A stretch of DNA of 64,000 bases from Devosia oryzisoli (GCF_014837245.1 NZ_JACYFU010000004.1:1-64000); one strand, 5' to 3'. Shown: positions 33,464-44,945, counted from the stretch's first letter. The notes: generated by a model not told the origin, from the letters alone. A program made the numbers and translations.

Positions 33464-36400
33464 CTATTTGGCGAACGCTTCGTCCAGGAATGCCTGAAGC
33501 TGGGCAAGGTGGGTGCGCATGAGCCCGGTGGCCGGCGAAGCCGCGGCCGGACGGCCCACATAATGCACCCGCTGGCCGACGCGGCCAACCTGATCCAGCA
33601 CCCATTCCACATAGGGCTGGATGAAGGACCAATAGCCCATGTTTTTGGGCTCTTCCTGGCACCAGACGATTTCCGCATTGGGGAAGCGGCTCAATTCGTC
33701 CACCAGCGCCTTGGCAGGGAACGGATAGAGCTGCTCGACGCGCAGGAGATAGACATCGTCGATGCCGCGCTTCTCGCGATCCTCCAAGAGGTCATAATAG
33801 ACCTTTCCGGTGCACAGCACGACGCGGCGGATCCGGTTATCCGGCGCCAGCTTGATCGTCGTCTTCGGCACGCCCGGCGTTTCAGCATCGTCCCAGAGGA
33901 GACGATGGAAGAAGCTGCCTTCGCCCATTTCGGCGAGGCTCGATACCGCACGCTTGTGGCGCAAGAGACTCTTGGGCGTGAACAGCACCAAAGGCTTGCG
34001 GAAGTCGCGCTTGAGTTGCCGGCGCAGCGCATGGAAGTAGTTCGCCGGCGTGGTGCAGTTGGCGACCTGCATGTTGTCTTCGGCGCAGAGCTGCAGGAAG
34101 CGCTCGGGACGCGCCGAGGAGTGCTCGGGCCCCTGCCCTTCATAGCCATGCGGCAGCAACATCACGAGGCCCGACATGCGGAACCACTTGCGCTCGCCCG
34201 AGGAGATGAACTGGTCGATGACAACCTGGGCGCCGTTGACGAAGTCGCCGAACTGGGCCTCCCACAGGGTCAGCGCCCGCGGCTCGGCAAGGCTGTAGCC
34301 ATATTCGAAGCCCAGCACGGCCTCTTCCGAGAGCATGGAGTTGATGACTTCGTAGCGCGCCTGATCAGGAGCGAGGTTGTTGAGCGGCGTGTAGGAGCGC
34401 GCTTCCACTTCCTGATCGTTGAGCACCGAATGGCGCTGGCTGAACGTGCCGCGTTCGACGTCCTGGCCGGAAAGACGAACGGGATGGCCCTCGGTGACAA
34501 GGGTTCCGAAGGCAAGCGCCTCGGCGGTCGCCCAGTCGATCCCCTCGCCCGCGTTGATGGCCTTGAGACGGTTGTCCATGAAGCGGCGCACCGTCTTGTG
34601 CGCGTTGAAGCCCTCGGGCACGCGGGACAGATCGGCGCCGATCTGCGCCAGCCGGTCGATGGCAACGCCGGTTTCGCCGCGGCGCGGACCCTCGTCTTCG
34701 GCGGGCTTGAAGTTCTTCCAGGCGCCATCGAGCCAATCGGCCTTGTTGGGCTTGTAGTTCTGGCCGGACTCGAATTCGGTCTCGAGCGAGGCCTTCCAGT
34801 CGGTACGCAGCTTTTCCACTTCCTCGGCCGTCACGAGGCCTTCGGCGATCAGCTTTTCCGCATAGATTTCGAGCGTCGTCTTGTGGCCGCGGATGCGCGA
34901 ATACATCAGCGGCTGGGTGAAGCTGGGTTCGTCGCCTTCGTTATGGCCGAAGCGGCGATAGCAGAACATGTCGATGACGACGGGCTTGCCGAAGGTCTGG
35001 CGGTATTCGACCGCCACCTTGGCCGCGAACACCACCGCTTCCGGATCGTCGCCGTTCACGTGCAGCACCGGCGCCTCGATCATCTTGGCGACGTCGGTCG
35101 GATAGGGCGAGGAGCGCGAATAGATTGGGGAGGTGGTAAACCCGATCTGGTTGTTGATGACGAAGTGGATCGAGCCACCCGTGCGATGTCCCTTGAGGCC
35201 GGACAGCCCCAGGCACTCGGCAACCACGCCTTGGCCGGCGAAGGCGGCGTCGCCATGGATGAGCAGCGGCAGAACCATGGAGCGGTCCGGCTTGCCCTCG
35301 GTGGCGATGTCGATGAGCTTGCCCTGCGGGGAGATGTACTGGTCCTGCTTGGCGCGCGACTTGCCCAGCACCACGGGATCGACGATCTCGAGATGCGAGG
35401 GGTTGGCGGTGAGCGACAGGTGCACCTTGTTGCCGTCGAACTCGCGATCCGAGGAGGCGCCCAGGTGATATTTCACATCGCCCGACCCCTCGACGTCGTC
35501 CGGGTAGAACGCGCCACCCTTGAATTCGTGGAACAGCGCACGATGCGGCTTGGCCAGCACCTGCGTCAGGACGTTGAGGCGCCCGCGATGGGCCATGCCC
35601 AGGACAATGTCCTTGATACCAAGGGCCCCACCACGCTTGATGATCTGCTCAAGCGCGGGAATGGTGGCTTCGGCGCCGTCGAGACCGAAGCGCTTGGTGC
35701 CGGTGTACTTGACGTCGAGGAATTTTTCGAAGCCCTCGGCCTCGACCAGCTTGTTGAGAATGGCCTTCTTGCCCTCGGGCGTGAAGGAGATTTCCTTGTC
35801 CGGCCCCTCGATGCGCTCCTGGATCCACTGCTTGGCGTCGGGATCGGAGATGTGCATGAACTCGATGCCGAGCGTGCCGCAATAGGTGCGCTGCAGGATG
35901 GCCAGCATCTCGGGGATGGTGGCGTATTCGAGCCCGAGGTAGTTGTCGATGAAGATCTTGCGGCCGTAATCGGCCTCCGTAAAGCCGTAGCTCTTGGGAT
36001 CGAGCTCGGGGGCCGACTCGTCAGACTTGAGCTTGAGCGGGTCGAGATCGGCGTGCAGATGGCCGCGCATCCGGTAGGCGCGGATCATCATGATGGCGCG
36101 GATCGAATCGCGCGTCGCCTGCAGCACGTCGGTCGGGCTTGGCGCGGGCTTGGCTTCCGCAGCAGCCTTCTTGGCCGTAGCCTTTTCCGTCTTGACCGCG
36201 ATCTCGCCCCAGTTGCCGTCAAGCGCGTTGACGAGCTCACCCTGTGGCGTCTGCGGCCAATCCTTGCGGCCCCAGCTCGGGCCATCGGCGTTCTTTTCGG
36301 CAACGCCGGCCTGGTCGTCGAGCCTTGAAAAGAAGCTCTTCCAGGTCTCGTCGACACTGGATGGGTCCGTCTTGAAGCGGGAATAGAGTTGTTCGATGTA

Positions 36401-36466
36401 GTCGGCGTTCCCCCCATAGAGGAACGAGGTCAGCAAGAACGTGTCGTTCTTTTCCTGTCGTGTCAT
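33464..36466 (-). CDS. sucA: 2-oxoglutarate dehydrogenase E1
   Basis: A 1000-residue thiamine-diphosphate decarboxylase that starts oxidative decarboxylation of 2-oxoglutarate. ATG 36466 (MTRQEKNDTFLLTSFLYGGN) is chosen because alphaproteobacterial SucA begins near this motif; the frame extends 60 codons further without family similarity. Motifs: MAHRGRLNVL, GDAAFAGQG with VINNQIGFTT for ThDP, RRFGHNEGDEP, and the C-terminal EEPKNMGYW. It is followed by sucB. Confidence 0.96.
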   Translation of the reverse strand: MTRQEKNDTFLLTSFLYGGNADYIEQLYSRFKTDPSSVDETWKSFFSRLDDQAGVAEKNADGPSWGRKDWPQTPQGELVNALDGNWGEIAVKTEKATAKKAAAEAKPAPSPTDVLQATRDSIRAIMMIRAYRMRGHLHADLDPLKLKSDESAPELDPKSYGFTEADYGRKIFIDNYLGLEYATIPEMLAILQRTYCGTLGIEFMHISDPDAKQWIQERIEGPDKEISFTPEGKKAILNKLVEAEGFEKFLDVKYTGTKRFGLDGAEATIPALEQIIKRGGALGIKDIVLGMAHRGRLNVLTQVLAKPHRALFHEFKGGAFYPDDVEGSGDVKYHLGASSDREFDGNKVHLSLTANPSHLEIVDPVVLGKSRAKQDQYISPQGKLIDIATEGKPDRSMVLPLLIHGDAAFAGQGVVAECLGLSGLKGHRTGGSIHFVINNQIGFTTSPIYSRSSPYPTDVAKMIEAPVLHVNGDDPEAVVFAAKVAVEYRQTFGKPVVIDMFCYRRFGHNEGDEPSFTQPLMYSRIRGHKTTLEIYAEKLIAEGLVTAEEVEKLRTDWKASLETEFESGQNYKPNKADWLDGAWKNFKPAEDEGPRRGETGVAIDRLAQIGADLSRVPEGFNAHKTVRRFMDNRLKAINAGEGIDWATAEALAFGTLVTEGHPVRLSGQDVERGTFSQRHSVLNDQEVEARSYTPLNNLAPDQARYEVINSMLSEEAVLGFEYGYSLAEPRALTLWEAQFGDFVNGAQVVIDQFISSGERKWFRMSGLVMLLPHGYEGQGPEHSSARPERFLQLCAEDNMQVANCTTPANYFHALRRQLKRDFRKPLVLFTPKSLLRHKRAVSSLAEMGEGSFFHRLLWDDAETPGVPKTTIKLAPDNRIRRVVLCTGKVYYDLLEDREKRGIDDVYLLRVEQLYPFPAKALVDELSRFPNAEIVWCQEEPKNMGYWSFIQPYVEWVLDQVGRVGQRVHYVGRPAAASPATGLMRTHLAQLQAFLDEAFAK

Positions 36467-36790
36467 CGCTTGTGTCGCAAGGCTTTGCGCCTTGCTATCC
36501 TTCTCAACGGACCGGCTGCGGCCGGCTTCAGATGCGGTCTGCAAAGTGCGGGGATATTGACCGCTTTTCCTTTGTATCTTGTTAAGACTTGCGGCGCCTG
36601 CAAGGGCACCTACCTCACCTAAACGTGTAGATTCGGGCACTACCACCGAACCTTGGCCGAACCGCGACCGGCCGGGTCGCGCGCGGGTTTGGACCTTCTC
36701 GCTCCGTCCCTCTCATCGAGGCGTGGATCACCCGGACAAGCCGGGTGATGACGGTGGGGGATGGAACAGCGTCCCCTAACCCGGACTGCC
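36467..36790. other. 324-bp gap between sucD and sucA with a palindromic repeat
   Basis: No gene is supported here. It holds a 9-bp-stem hairpin of the repeat family also seen at 60574-60660 and presumably the sucA promoter/leader. Its length and the repeat suggest that sucA can be transcribed separately from mdh-sucCD. Confidence 0.6.
36727..36749. repeat. Palindromic intergenic repeat (ATCACCCGG type)
   Basis: ATCACCCGG (36727-36735), 5-nt loop, CCGGGTGAT (36741-36749). The same stem occurs at 60577-60599, so it is a dispersed repeat rather than a site specific to sucD; it may also act as a weak terminator downstream of sucD. Confidence 0.75.
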
Positions 36791-37696
36791 TCAGCCCTTG
36801 AGCACTTCGGACAAGGTGGCGCCGATGCGTGCGGGCGAGGCCGAAACCTTGATGCCGGCCGCTTCCATCGCCGCGATCTTTTCTTCCGCGCCGCCCTTGC
36901 CGCCCGAGATAACGGCGCCGGCATGACCCATGGTGCGGCCCGGAGGCGCCGTGCGGCCCGCGATGAAGCCGGCCATCGGCTTCTTGCGGCCCTTCCTGGC
37001 TTCGTCGATCAGAAACTGCGCGGCTTCTTCTTCCGCCGACCCGCCGATTTCGCCGATCATGATGATCGACTTGGTGGCGTCGTCGGCGAGGAACATCTCG
37101 AGCACGTCGATGAACTCGGTGCCCTTGACCGGATCGCCGCCAATGCCGACAGCGGTGGTCTGCCCCAGGCCCTCATTGGTGGTCTGGAACACCGCCTCAT
37201 AGGTCAGCGTGCCCGACCGGGAGACGATGCCCACCGAGCCCTTGGAGAAGATCGAGCCCGGCATGATGCCGATCTTGCATTCTTCCGGCGTCAGCACGCC
37301 CGGGCAGTTCGGACCGATAAGGCGGGACTTGGATTTGGCGAGCTTGGCCTTGACGCGCACCATGTCCATGACCGGAACGCCTTCGGTGATGCAGACGATA
37401 AGCGGGATTTCCGCCTCGATCGCTTCCTCGATGGCGGCAGCGGCGCCCGGAGGCGGCACGTAGATCACCGAGGCATTTGCGCCGGTCTTTTCCTTGCCCT
37501 CGGCCACGGTGGCGAAAATCGGCAATTCGGTGCCGTCGACACCGGACGACCAGGTTTCCCCGCCCTTCTTGGGGTGCGTGCCGCCGACCATCTTGGTGCC
37601 GTAATAGGCCAGCGCCTGCTCGGTGTGGAACGTGCCGGTCTTGCCGGTTAGGCCCTGGACGAGAACCTTGGTGTCTTTGTTGACGAGAATCGACAT
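36791..37696 (-). CDS. sucD: Succinyl-CoA synthetase alpha subunit
   Basis: A 301-residue CoA-binding subunit that carries the phosphohistidine. N-terminal [35 protein letters not shown] and the active His in [13 protein letters not shown] are typical. It follows sucC by 24 bp and forms the heteromeric enzyme that makes succinate with NTP production. Confidence 0.96.
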   Translation of the reverse strand: MSILVNKDTKVLVQGLTGKTGTFHTEQALAYYGTKMVGGTHPKKGGETWSSGVDGTELPIFATVAEGKEKTGANASVIYVPPPGAAAAIEEAIEAEIPLIVCITEGVPVMDMVRVKAKLAKSKSRLIGPNCPGVLTPEECKIGIMPGSIFSKGSVGIVSRSGTLTYEAVFQTTNEGLGQTTAVGIGGDPVKGTEFIDVLEMFLADDATKSIIMIGEIGGSAEEEAAQFLIDEARKGRKKPMAGFIAGRTAPPGRTMGHAGAVISGGKGGAEEKIAAMEAAGIKVSASPARIGATLSEVLKG

Positions 37697-37720
37697 TGGG
37701 TACTTCTCTCTTCGAGGGGC

Positions 37721-38920
37721 TTAGGCGGCCTTGCGGACGGCGGCGACGATCTTCTGGGCGGCGTCGTCGAGGTCGTCGGCGGAGATGACGTCAAGGCCCG
37801 AATTGTCGAGGATGGCCTTGCCTTCCTTGACGTTGGTGCCTTCGAGACGGACCACCAGCGGAACCTTGAGGCCGACTTCCTTGACCGCGGCGATGACGCC
37901 CTCGGCAATGACGTCGCAGCGCATGATGCCGCCGAAGATGTTGACGAGAATTCCCTTCACGGCCGGATCGGCGGTGATGATCTTGAAGGCGGCCGTCACC
38001 TTCTCCTTGGAGGCGCCGCCACCGACGTCGAGAAAGTTGGCAGGCTCGGCGCCATAGAGCTTGATGATGTCCATGGTGGACATGGCCAGGCCCGCGCCGT
38101 TGACCATGCAGCCGATATTGCCCTCGAGCGCCACATAGGCGAGGTCGTACTTGGACGCCTCGATTTCCTTGGCGTCTTCCTCGGAAAGGTCGCGCAGGGG
38201 CTTCAGTTCCTCGTGGCGGAAGGCGGCGTTGTTGTCGAAGGAGACCTTGGCGTCGAGCACGCGCAGGTGGCCGTCTTCCATGACGATCAGCGGGTTCACC
38301 TCGAGCAGGCTCATGTCCTTTTCGGTGAAGGCCTTGTAGAGGATCGGGAACAGCGACTTGCCGTCTTCCGCGGCGGCGCCGTCGAGCTTGAGCGCGGTGT
38401 TGATCTTGCTCACGTCGCCGGCGGTGACCCCGGCCTCGGGGTCGATCGCGACGGTGATGATCTTGTCAGGCGTATGCTCGGCCACGGCTTCGATGTCCAT
38501 GCCGCCTTCGGTGGAGACCACGAAGGAGACCTTTGAGGTGGCGCGATCGACCAACAGCGAGCAGTAGAGCTCGCGCGCGATATCGGCGCCGTCCTCGATA
38601 TAGAGGCGATTGACCTGCTTGCCGGCCTCGCCAGTCTGCTTGGTCACGAGGGTGTTGCCCAGCATTTCGCGGGCGTTGGCGATGACTTCATCCACCGACT
38701 TGGCGAGGCGCACGCCGCCCTTGGCGTCGGGCCCGAGTTCCTTGAACTTGCCCTTGCCCCGGCCACCGGCGTGGATCTGCGACTTGACCACGTATAGCGG
38801 ACCGGGAAGCTGCTCGGCCGCGGCCTTGGCCTCGTCGACCGAGGTAATGGCGACGCCCTGGGCGACGGGCGCGCCGTATTCCTTCAGCAGCGCCTTGGCC
38901 TGGTGTTCATGGATGTTCAT
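37721..38920 (-). CDS. sucC: Succinyl-CoA synthetase beta subunit
   Basis: A 399-residue ATP-grasp subunit: [16 protein letters not shown] start, [16 protein letters not shown] nucleotide-binding region, and [17 protein letters not shown] near the C-terminus. Length matches the family. It is located 90 bp after mdh and 24 bp before sucD. Confidence 0.96.
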   Translation of the reverse strand: MNIHEHQAKALLKEYGAPVAQGVAITSVDEAKAAAEQLPGPLYVVKSQIHAGGRGKGKFKELGPDAKGGVRLAKSVDEVIANAREMLGNTLVTKQTGEAGKQVNRLYIEDGADIARELYCSLLVDRATSKVSFVVSTEGGMDIEAVAEHTPDKIITVAIDPEAGVTAGDVSKINTALKLDGAAAEDGKSLFPILYKAFTEKDMSLLEVNPLIVMEDGHLRVLDAKVSFDNNAAFRHEELKPLRDLSEEDAKEIEASKYDLAYVALEGNIGCMVNGAGLAMSTMDIIKLYGAEPANFLDVGGGASKEKVTAAFKIITADPAVKGILVNIFGGIMRCDVIAEGVIAAVKEVGLKVPLVVRLEGTNVKEGKAILDNSGLDVISADDLDDAAQKIVAAVRKAA

Positions 38921-39010
38921 CTGGTTCCCCTTGGGAATGGGCAGAAAGGAGCCGGCGAGAGGCCGCCGGAAAGCAACAGCCGCCGAACGGGGCCGGCGGC
39001 TGAGAGGCGA

Positions 39011-39979
<969 letters not shown>

Positions 39980-40126
39980 TCATCCCAAGCTGCAGGTAGA
40001 ATTGGGGCACGTCTTAACCCTGTGGGCCACCTCGGGCAAGTGAACCGTTCGTCGTAAGGCGCAATTCGGCATTGCCGATGGGCGAAGGGGGCCTGCCGGT
40101 TCGGCATCGTGTCGGTGCGCAACTGT

Positions 40127-41263
40127 TCAATTGGGCGATTCCACGGCATCGCGCAGCCCCTTGCCCAGATACTCTTCGGACTGCATTTCCGTGAGCCGCG
40201 AGATGGTGCGCTGGAATTCGAACGCCGTCTTGTCGTCTCGCCCGAGTTGGTCGAGTGGCACCGCGAAGCTGGCGGCGAGCTTGACGCCGCGGTCGTAGAG
40301 CGAGTCGATGAGCAGGATGAACCGCTTGGCCGCATCGGACTTGGTGCGGTCCATTTGCGGCACCCCATCGATCAGCACCGAATCGAACTGGTGCGCGATG
40401 CGGACAAAATCCCGGGTCCCGAGCGGCTTTTCGCAGAGATCGACAAAGCCGAAGCGGGCGGCGCCCATGGCCATGGCGGGAACGGGAATGGAGCGGCCGA
40501 TGCTTTCGACGGCGCCCGGGTGCCCCGGGTCGCCTCCCGTGATGCGCAGCCAGAGCCGGTCCATCGCCGCCTTGACGTCCGGCCCGGTACCGAAGGCGTA
40601 GACCTGCTGACCGGCAAACTTGAGCCGCCGGTAATCCTGCTCCGCAGGCAGCGCCAGCACGACGCAGTTGCGCTTCAGGAGCGCGATGAAGGGCAGGAAG
40701 AGCTGCCGGTTGAGCCCATCCTTGTAAAGCTCATCCGGCACCACGTTGGAGGTAGCAACGAGCGTGAGGCCACCGGCAAACAGCTTGCTGAACAGCCGGT
40801 CGAGCAACATGGCGTTGGTGATGTCGTGCACGTGGAATTCGTCGAGGCACAACAGCCTGAGGCCCGTCGCCAGTATCGGCTTGACCACCGCTTCGATTGG
40901 GTCGGCGTCGTCACTGCTCCCCTTGGGTGACTTACGGAAAGCGGCGACCTTGGTATGCACCTCGTCCATGAACTCGTGGAAATGCACACGCTTCTTCTGG
41001 CGGAACGGCACGGCCTCGTAAAAGAGGTCCATCAGCATGGTCTTGCCGCGCCCGACCTCGCCATGAAGATAAAGGCCCCGCACCTTGGCCGGTTTTTCGA
41101 AGAGGCCGCGAAAGCCGCGCCTCGGCCGGGCGGCCAGCAGGTCCGCCAGGACGCGATCGAGTTCTTGAGCGGCGTCGCGTTGGGCGGGATCTGCCGTCAG
41201 CGCGTCCCGCGCGACAAGCGCGTCATAAGCGCTGCGGACGGGGGCCTGCATGCCGGCGTTCAC
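40127..41263 (-). CDS. zapE: ZapE/AFG1-family cell division ATPase
   Basis: A 378-residue P-loop ATPase: Walker A in HGEVGRGKTMLMD, the FHEFMDEVH motif, Walker B LLCLDEFHV and the sensor SNVVPDELY are all characteristic. Bacterial ZapE interacts with FtsZ under stress and oxygen limitation; mitochondrial AFG1 handles respiratory proteins. A second Met at residue 5 is an alternative start. Its position next to mdh is conserved in Rhizobiales as far as known to the annotator. Confidence 0.9.
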   Translation of the reverse strand: MNAGMQAPVRSAYDALVARDALTADPAQRDAAQELDRVLADLLAARPRRGFRGLFEKPAKVRGLYLHGEVGRGKTMLMDLFYEAVPFRQKKRVHFHEFMDEVHTKVAAFRKSPKGSSDDADPIEAVVKPILATGLRLLCLDEFHVHDITNAMLLDRLFSKLFAGGLTLVATSNVVPDELYKDGLNRQLFLPFIALLKRNCVVLALPAEQDYRRLKFAGQQVYAFGTGPDVKAAMDRLWLRITGGDPGHPGAVESIGRSIPVPAMAMGAARFGFVDLCEKPLGTRDFVRIAHQFDSVLIDGVPQMDRTKSDAAKRFILLIDSLYDRGVKLAASFAVPLDQLGRDDKTAFEFQRTISRLTEMQSEEYLGKGLRDAVESPN

Positions 41264-41431
41264 TCTATAGACCTCATGCAGTTCTCAAAGATGTCATCTC
41301 CGCCTGTCCAGGAGCAACTCACGTGAGGAGGTCCGTCAATAATCGTCGTGGCTTGGAAATGCGATGACGTCGCGCGGCAGAAGCCGTTCCGGATGCAGGG
41401 CAGCGCCCTGGTGCGTGGGCTCAAACGGAGG

Positions 41432-41449
41432 CCCCCGCTTTCGCGGGGG
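41432..41449. repeat. Palindromic hairpin, CGCTTTCGCG repeat family
   Basis: CCCCCGC (41432-41438) and GCGGGGG (41443-41449) around TTTC, flanked by GGAGG and GTGAC. It is a diverged copy of the GTCATTCCCGCGAAAGCGGG repeat at 58666-58742. Confidence 0.6.
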
Positions 41450-41492
41450 TGACCGGTGTGGGTGTCTGGGACGGGCTCGCAGCACAGCCAAC

Positions 41493-41517
41493 AAAAAGCC
41501 GGCCCGATGGGCGGGCC
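41493..41517 (-). terminator. Rho-independent terminator of the Inh lipoprotein gene
   Basis: On the minus strand a 6-bp stem (41517-41512 with 41506-41501) plus GG is followed by CTTTTTG. It starts 8 nt after the lipoprotein stop codon. Confidence 0.75.
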
Positions 41518-41524
41518 TCTCGTC

Positions 41525-42169
41525 TTAGCGAGCCATCGACACGGCCTGGCCGCCGCTGATGGTGCCGATATAGCGGCCACCGGAAGGGGCCATGAAAGCA
41601 GCGATGTTGCCGTTGTCATCATAAAGCTGCAACTGGCTGCCCACCTGCTGCCAGCCCGTGACCGAGGCAATCTGCGGCACGGTGCAGCCGGGAGCCGAAG
41701 CGCGGTAGTAGTTCGTGCCCGTCTTGGCGGTCATCGGCAGGTTGAGGCGACAAGTCTGGCCGCCGGCAACGACGTTCCAGGTGCCTTCCGGTCCGGTGGA
41801 CGCACCGGTTGCCATCGGAGCGCCGACAGTAGTGATCGAGCCGGTGCTGGCCGTCGCGGTGGGTGCCGTGCCGACGCTGGCGCCGGTGGTGATCTGCGAA
41901 TTGGAGGCCATGGCCGTGTTGGTGGCAGTGCTCTGACCGCCAAGCACCGGTTGACCGGAGAGGCTCGGCGTGGGTGTGCCGGGCGCGCCGATCGCGGGTA
42001 GCGAACCCTGCTGCACGGTGGACGACTGCACGGGCTGCGCCTGTGGAGGCGCCCCAATGACGTTGAGATTGGACGTATTGGTACCGGCGGTCGATGAGCA
42101 GCCTGCCACCACAAGGGCGACGATCGCCAATCCTGCACCGGAAGAAGCGCCGCGCTTCCAAACCTGCAT
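41525..42169 (-). CDS. Outer-membrane lipoprotein with Inh-type protease inhibitor domain (Omp19-like)
   Basis: A 214-residue lipoprotein: signal peptide with lipobox VVAGC (C24), a Thr/Ala/Pro-rich linker (about 25-125), then an AprI/Inh beta-barrel domain (about 127-210; EGTWNVVAGGQTCRLNLP and two Cys that can form the domain's disulfide). Brucella Omp19 has this layout and inhibits host and bacterial proteases. Its place two genes upstream of mdh agrees with Rhizobiales gene order. Confidence 0.85.
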   Translation of the reverse strand: MQVWKRGASSGAGLAIVALVVAGCSSTAGTNTSNLNVIGAPPQAQPVQSSTVQQGSLPAIGAPGTPTPSLSGQPVLGGQSTATNTAMASNSQITTGASVGTAPTATASTGSITTVGAPMATGASTGPEGTWNVVAGGQTCRLNLPMTAKTGTNYYRASAPGCTVPQIASVTGWQQVGSQLQLYDDNGNIAAFMAPSGGRYIGTISGGQAVSMAR

Positions 42170-42289
42170 TGTACACTCCTGCCCCGAGGGCTTAAGGGAA
42201 TTAACTCTTTGGGCGGCTTTTAGCCCAGACGCCCGTTCGGTTCAATTGCCCATCCCGCACAACAGTGCTGCGCGAGCAATGTGGCCGAT

Positions 42290-42523
42290 TTACGAGGCCG
42301 CACTATCCATGTCCTTCAATAGATCGGCGACCAGAAGAGTTGCGTCTTCTGCTTCGTCTTCCGGAACATCTATGGCAATGCCTTCCGGACCGAAGAGGTT
42401 AGGCACCCCCGGCAGACCACCGTCGCGCGGTTCCAGCGGGTGGAAGCCGTGCGCCCGCAGCGCAACCAGCAGCACCCGCACCACCCCCGGATTCTTGACT
42501 TGGGCGACCGTCTGGAAGCGCAT
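42290..42523 (-). CDS. Small DUF2007-like protein
   Basis: A 77-residue cytosolic protein starting at ATG 42523 with AGAAGGAGATCG before it. The pattern (VRVLLVALRAHGFHPLE, then LFGPEGIAIDVPEDEAEDA) looks like the DUF2007 (putative signal transducing protein) fold, in which a short beta-alpha-beta unit is common. Function is unknown. It is transcribed toward the Inh lipoprotein gene but separated by 120 bp. Confidence 0.65.
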   Translation of the reverse strand: MRFQTVAQVKNPGVVRVLLVALRAHGFHPLEPRDGGLPGVPNLFGPEGIAIDVPEDEAEDATLLVADLLKDMDSAAS

Positions 42524-42720
42524 GGCGATCTCCTTCTCCCTTGAGTTGTAACGGGAAATGGCCTGTGGGCAAGCGCAAATGCGGTGATGGCCAAGCCGCC
42601 GCGCCGCTTGCACACCGGGCAGCGGCATGATGCTTTAGGGCGATGGCTTCACCGCTTGGTGATTTGCCGGTCCCCTGCGGCTGGCGAACAGTGGCCACAA
42701 GTGTTTCCGCCGGAGAAGGC

Positions 42721-43818
42721 ATGGGCGCCTACATTATCCGCCGCCTGCTTCTGATGATCCCGACCGTGTTCGGCATCATGGCGATCTCGTTCCTCATCAC
42801 GCAGTTCGCGCCGGGCGGTCCTGTCGAGCAGGCGTTGGCCAATCTTTCGGGCCAGAATGTCTCGATGACCGAACGCATCACCGGCAGCGGCTCGGGGGAT
42901 CTGGGGGTCAACCAGACCAACGGCGACAGCAAAACCGGCTATCGCGGCAGCCAGGGCCTGCCGCCCGAACTCGTCGCGCGCATCGAAAAGCAGTTCGGCT
43001 TCGACAAGCCACCGCTCGAGCGCTTTGGCACCATGCTCTGGAGCTATCTGCGCTTCGATTTCGGCGAGAGCTATTATCGCGACATTTCGGTGATCGACCT
43101 CATCAAGGAAAAGATGCCGGTGTCGATCTCGCTCGGCCTCTGGATGACGTTGATCGCCTATGGCATTTCCATTCCGCTCGGCATTGCCAAGGCGGTGCGC
43201 GACGGATCGCGGTTCGACGTGTGGACCTCGACCATCATCATCGTCGGCTATGCCGTGCCCGGCTTCCTCGTCGCTATCGCGCTGGTCGTTCTGTTCGCGG
43301 GCGGCAGCTTCTGGTCCATCTTCCCGCTTCGCGGTCTGACCTCCCCGGGGTGGGCGACATTCCCCTGGTGGCGGCAAATCCTCGACTATTTCTGGCATCT
43401 GGTGCTGCCCATCATCGCCATGGGTCTCGGCGCCTTTGCAACGACGACGCTGCTCACCAAGAATTCCTTTCTCGACGAGATCGGCAAGCAATACGTGACG
43501 ACGGCGCGCGCCAAGGGCCTGACCGAGCACCGGGTGCTCTACGGCCACGTCTTTCGCAATGCCATGATGCTTATCATCGCCAGCTTCCCCGGCGCCTTCA
43601 TCGGCGTCTTCTTTTCCGGCTCGCTGCTGATCGAAACCATCTTTTCGCTCGACGGGCTGGGGCTGCTCGGCTTCGAGGCCGTGACGACGCGCGACTATCC
43701 GGTGGTCTTCGCCACGCTCTACATCTTCTCGCTGCTCGGGCTGGTGATCGGGCTCATCTCCGACCTCGCCTATATGTGGGTCGACCCGCGGCTCGATTTC
43801 GAGGGCCGCTCGGCATGA
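42721..43818 (+). CDS. yejB: Peptide ABC transporter permease YejB
   Basis: A 365-residue permease with six helices and the YejB-specific insertion after helix 1 (about 45-85, GSGSGDLGVNQTNGDSKTGY). The inner-membrane loop contains AKGLTEHRVLYGHVFRNAM, the ATPase contact. ATG 42721 has GGAGAAGG upstream; the frame upstream is not conserved. First of a yejBEFA operon; in enterobacteria the Yej system imports microcin C and peptides and confers resistance to antimicrobial peptides. Confidence 0.93.
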   Translation: MGAYIIRRLLLMIPTVFGIMAISFLITQFAPGGPVEQALANLSGQNVSMTERITGSGSGDLGVNQTNGDSKTGYRGSQGLPPELVARIEKQFGFDKPPLERFGTMLWSYLRFDFGESYYRDISVIDLIKEKMPVSISLGLWMTLIAYGISIPLGIAKAVRDGSRFDVWTSTIIIVGYAVPGFLVAIALVVLFAGGSFWSIFPLRGLTSPGWATFPWWRQILDYFWHLVLPIIAMGLGAFATTTLLTKNSFLDEIGKQYVTTARAKGLTEHRVLYGHVFRNAMMLIIASFPGAFIGVFFSGSLLIETIFSLDGLGLLGFEAVTTRDYPVVFATLYIFSLLGLVIGLISDLAYMWVDPRLDFEGRSA

Positions 43819-44945
43819 CCGTGCTTGCCTCCCCTGCCCCGATTAGAAAGATGACCCTTTCGCCGCTCAACCGGCGCCGGCTCGCCAATTTCCGCGCCAA
43901 TGGCCGCGGCTGGTGGAGCCTCTGGATCTTCCTTGTGCTGTTCCTCGTGACGCTGGGCGCGGAGTTCATCACCAACGATCGGCCAATCGTGGTGCAATAC
44001 AAGGGCGAGACACTATTTCCCGCCTTCGTCACCTACCCCGAATCCACCTTTGGCGGGTTCCTCGCGACCACCGATTATCGCCAGCCCTTCATCGCCGACG
44101 AGATCGCGGCCAATGGTTGGGCATTGTGGCCGCCGGTGCATTTCAGCTACCAGACGGTGGACATCTACCTGCCGACATCGGGCGCCAACCCGCCGACCTG
44201 GATGCTGAGCCGCGACGCTGCCTGCGCCAACTATCCGATGGGCGTGGCGGACCCGGCGTGCAACTGGGGCAATTTCCACTGGCTCGGCACCGACGACCAG
44301 GGCCGCGACGTGCTGGCGCGGCTGATCTACGGCTTCCGCATCTCCATTCTCTTCGGTTTCATTCTAACCATTCTCTCCTCGGTCGTCGGCGTGGTGGCGG
44401 GCGCCGTGCAAGGCTATTTCGGCGGCTGGGTCGATCTCATCTTCCAGCGGCTGATCGAAATCTGGAACTCGGTGCCGGCGCTCTACCTGCTGCTGATCGT
44501 CTCGAGCGTCATCGCGCCGAGCTTCTGGGTGCTGCTGGGCATTTTGCTGCTGTTCTCCTGGGTAGCGCTGGTGGGCATCGTGCGGGCCGAATTCCTGCGC
44601 GCCCGCAATTTCGAATATGTCACCGCCGCCCGGGCGCTCGGCGTCTCCGATCGCACCATCATGTGGCGGCACCTCTTGCCCAACGCCATGGTCGCGACGC
44701 TGACCTTCATGCCGTTCATTCTCTCGGGCTCGGTGGCAACACTGACCTCGCTCGATTTCCTCGGCTTCGGCCTGCCGCCCGGCTCGCCCTCGCTCGGTGA
44801 ACTGCTGGCGCAGGGCAAGGACAATCTGCAGGCGCCCTGGCTGGGGCTGACCGGCTTTTTCACCCTCGCCCTGATGATGACGCTGCTGGTCTTCATCGGC
44901 GAAGCAGTGCGCGATGCCTTCGATCCGCGAAAGACCTTCGCATGA
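43815..44945 (+). CDS. yejE: Peptide ABC transporter permease YejE
   Basis: A 376-residue permease. N-terminal LSPLNRRRLANFRANGRGWWSLW, a long periplasmic segment (about 60-150, WLGTDDQGRDVLARL at its end) and the EAA-like loop ARNFEYVTAARALGVSD are YejE marks. ATGA overlap with yejB and with yejF shows tight coupling. Confidence 0.93.
   Translation: MTVLASPAPIRKMTLSPLNRRRLANFRANGRGWWSLWIFLVLFLVTLGAEFITNDRPIVVQYKGETLFPAFVTYPESTFGGFLATTDYRQPFIADEIAANGWALWPPVHFSYQTVDIYLPTSGANPPTWMLSRDAACANYPMGVADPACNWGNFHWLGTDDQGRDVLARLIYGFRISILFGFILTILSSVVGVVAGAVQGYFGGWVDLIFQRLIEIWNSVPALYLLLIVSSVIAPSFWVLLGILLLFSWVALVGIVRAEFLRARNFEYVTAARALGVSDRTIMWRHLLPNAMVATLTFMPFILSGSVATLTSLDFLGFGLPPGSPSLGELLAQGKDNLQAPWLGLTGFFTLALMMTLLVFIGEAVRDAFDPRKTFA

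Noticed and set aside
33443..36328. A 961-codon open frame on the plus strand
   Set aside because: It lies antisense to sucA, whose E1 motifs are complete; long antisense frames are common in this GC-rich, codon-biased DNA.
36467..36646. A 60-codon N-terminal extension of sucA
   Set aside because: SucA families begin at the motif near 36466; the extension has no similarity pattern.
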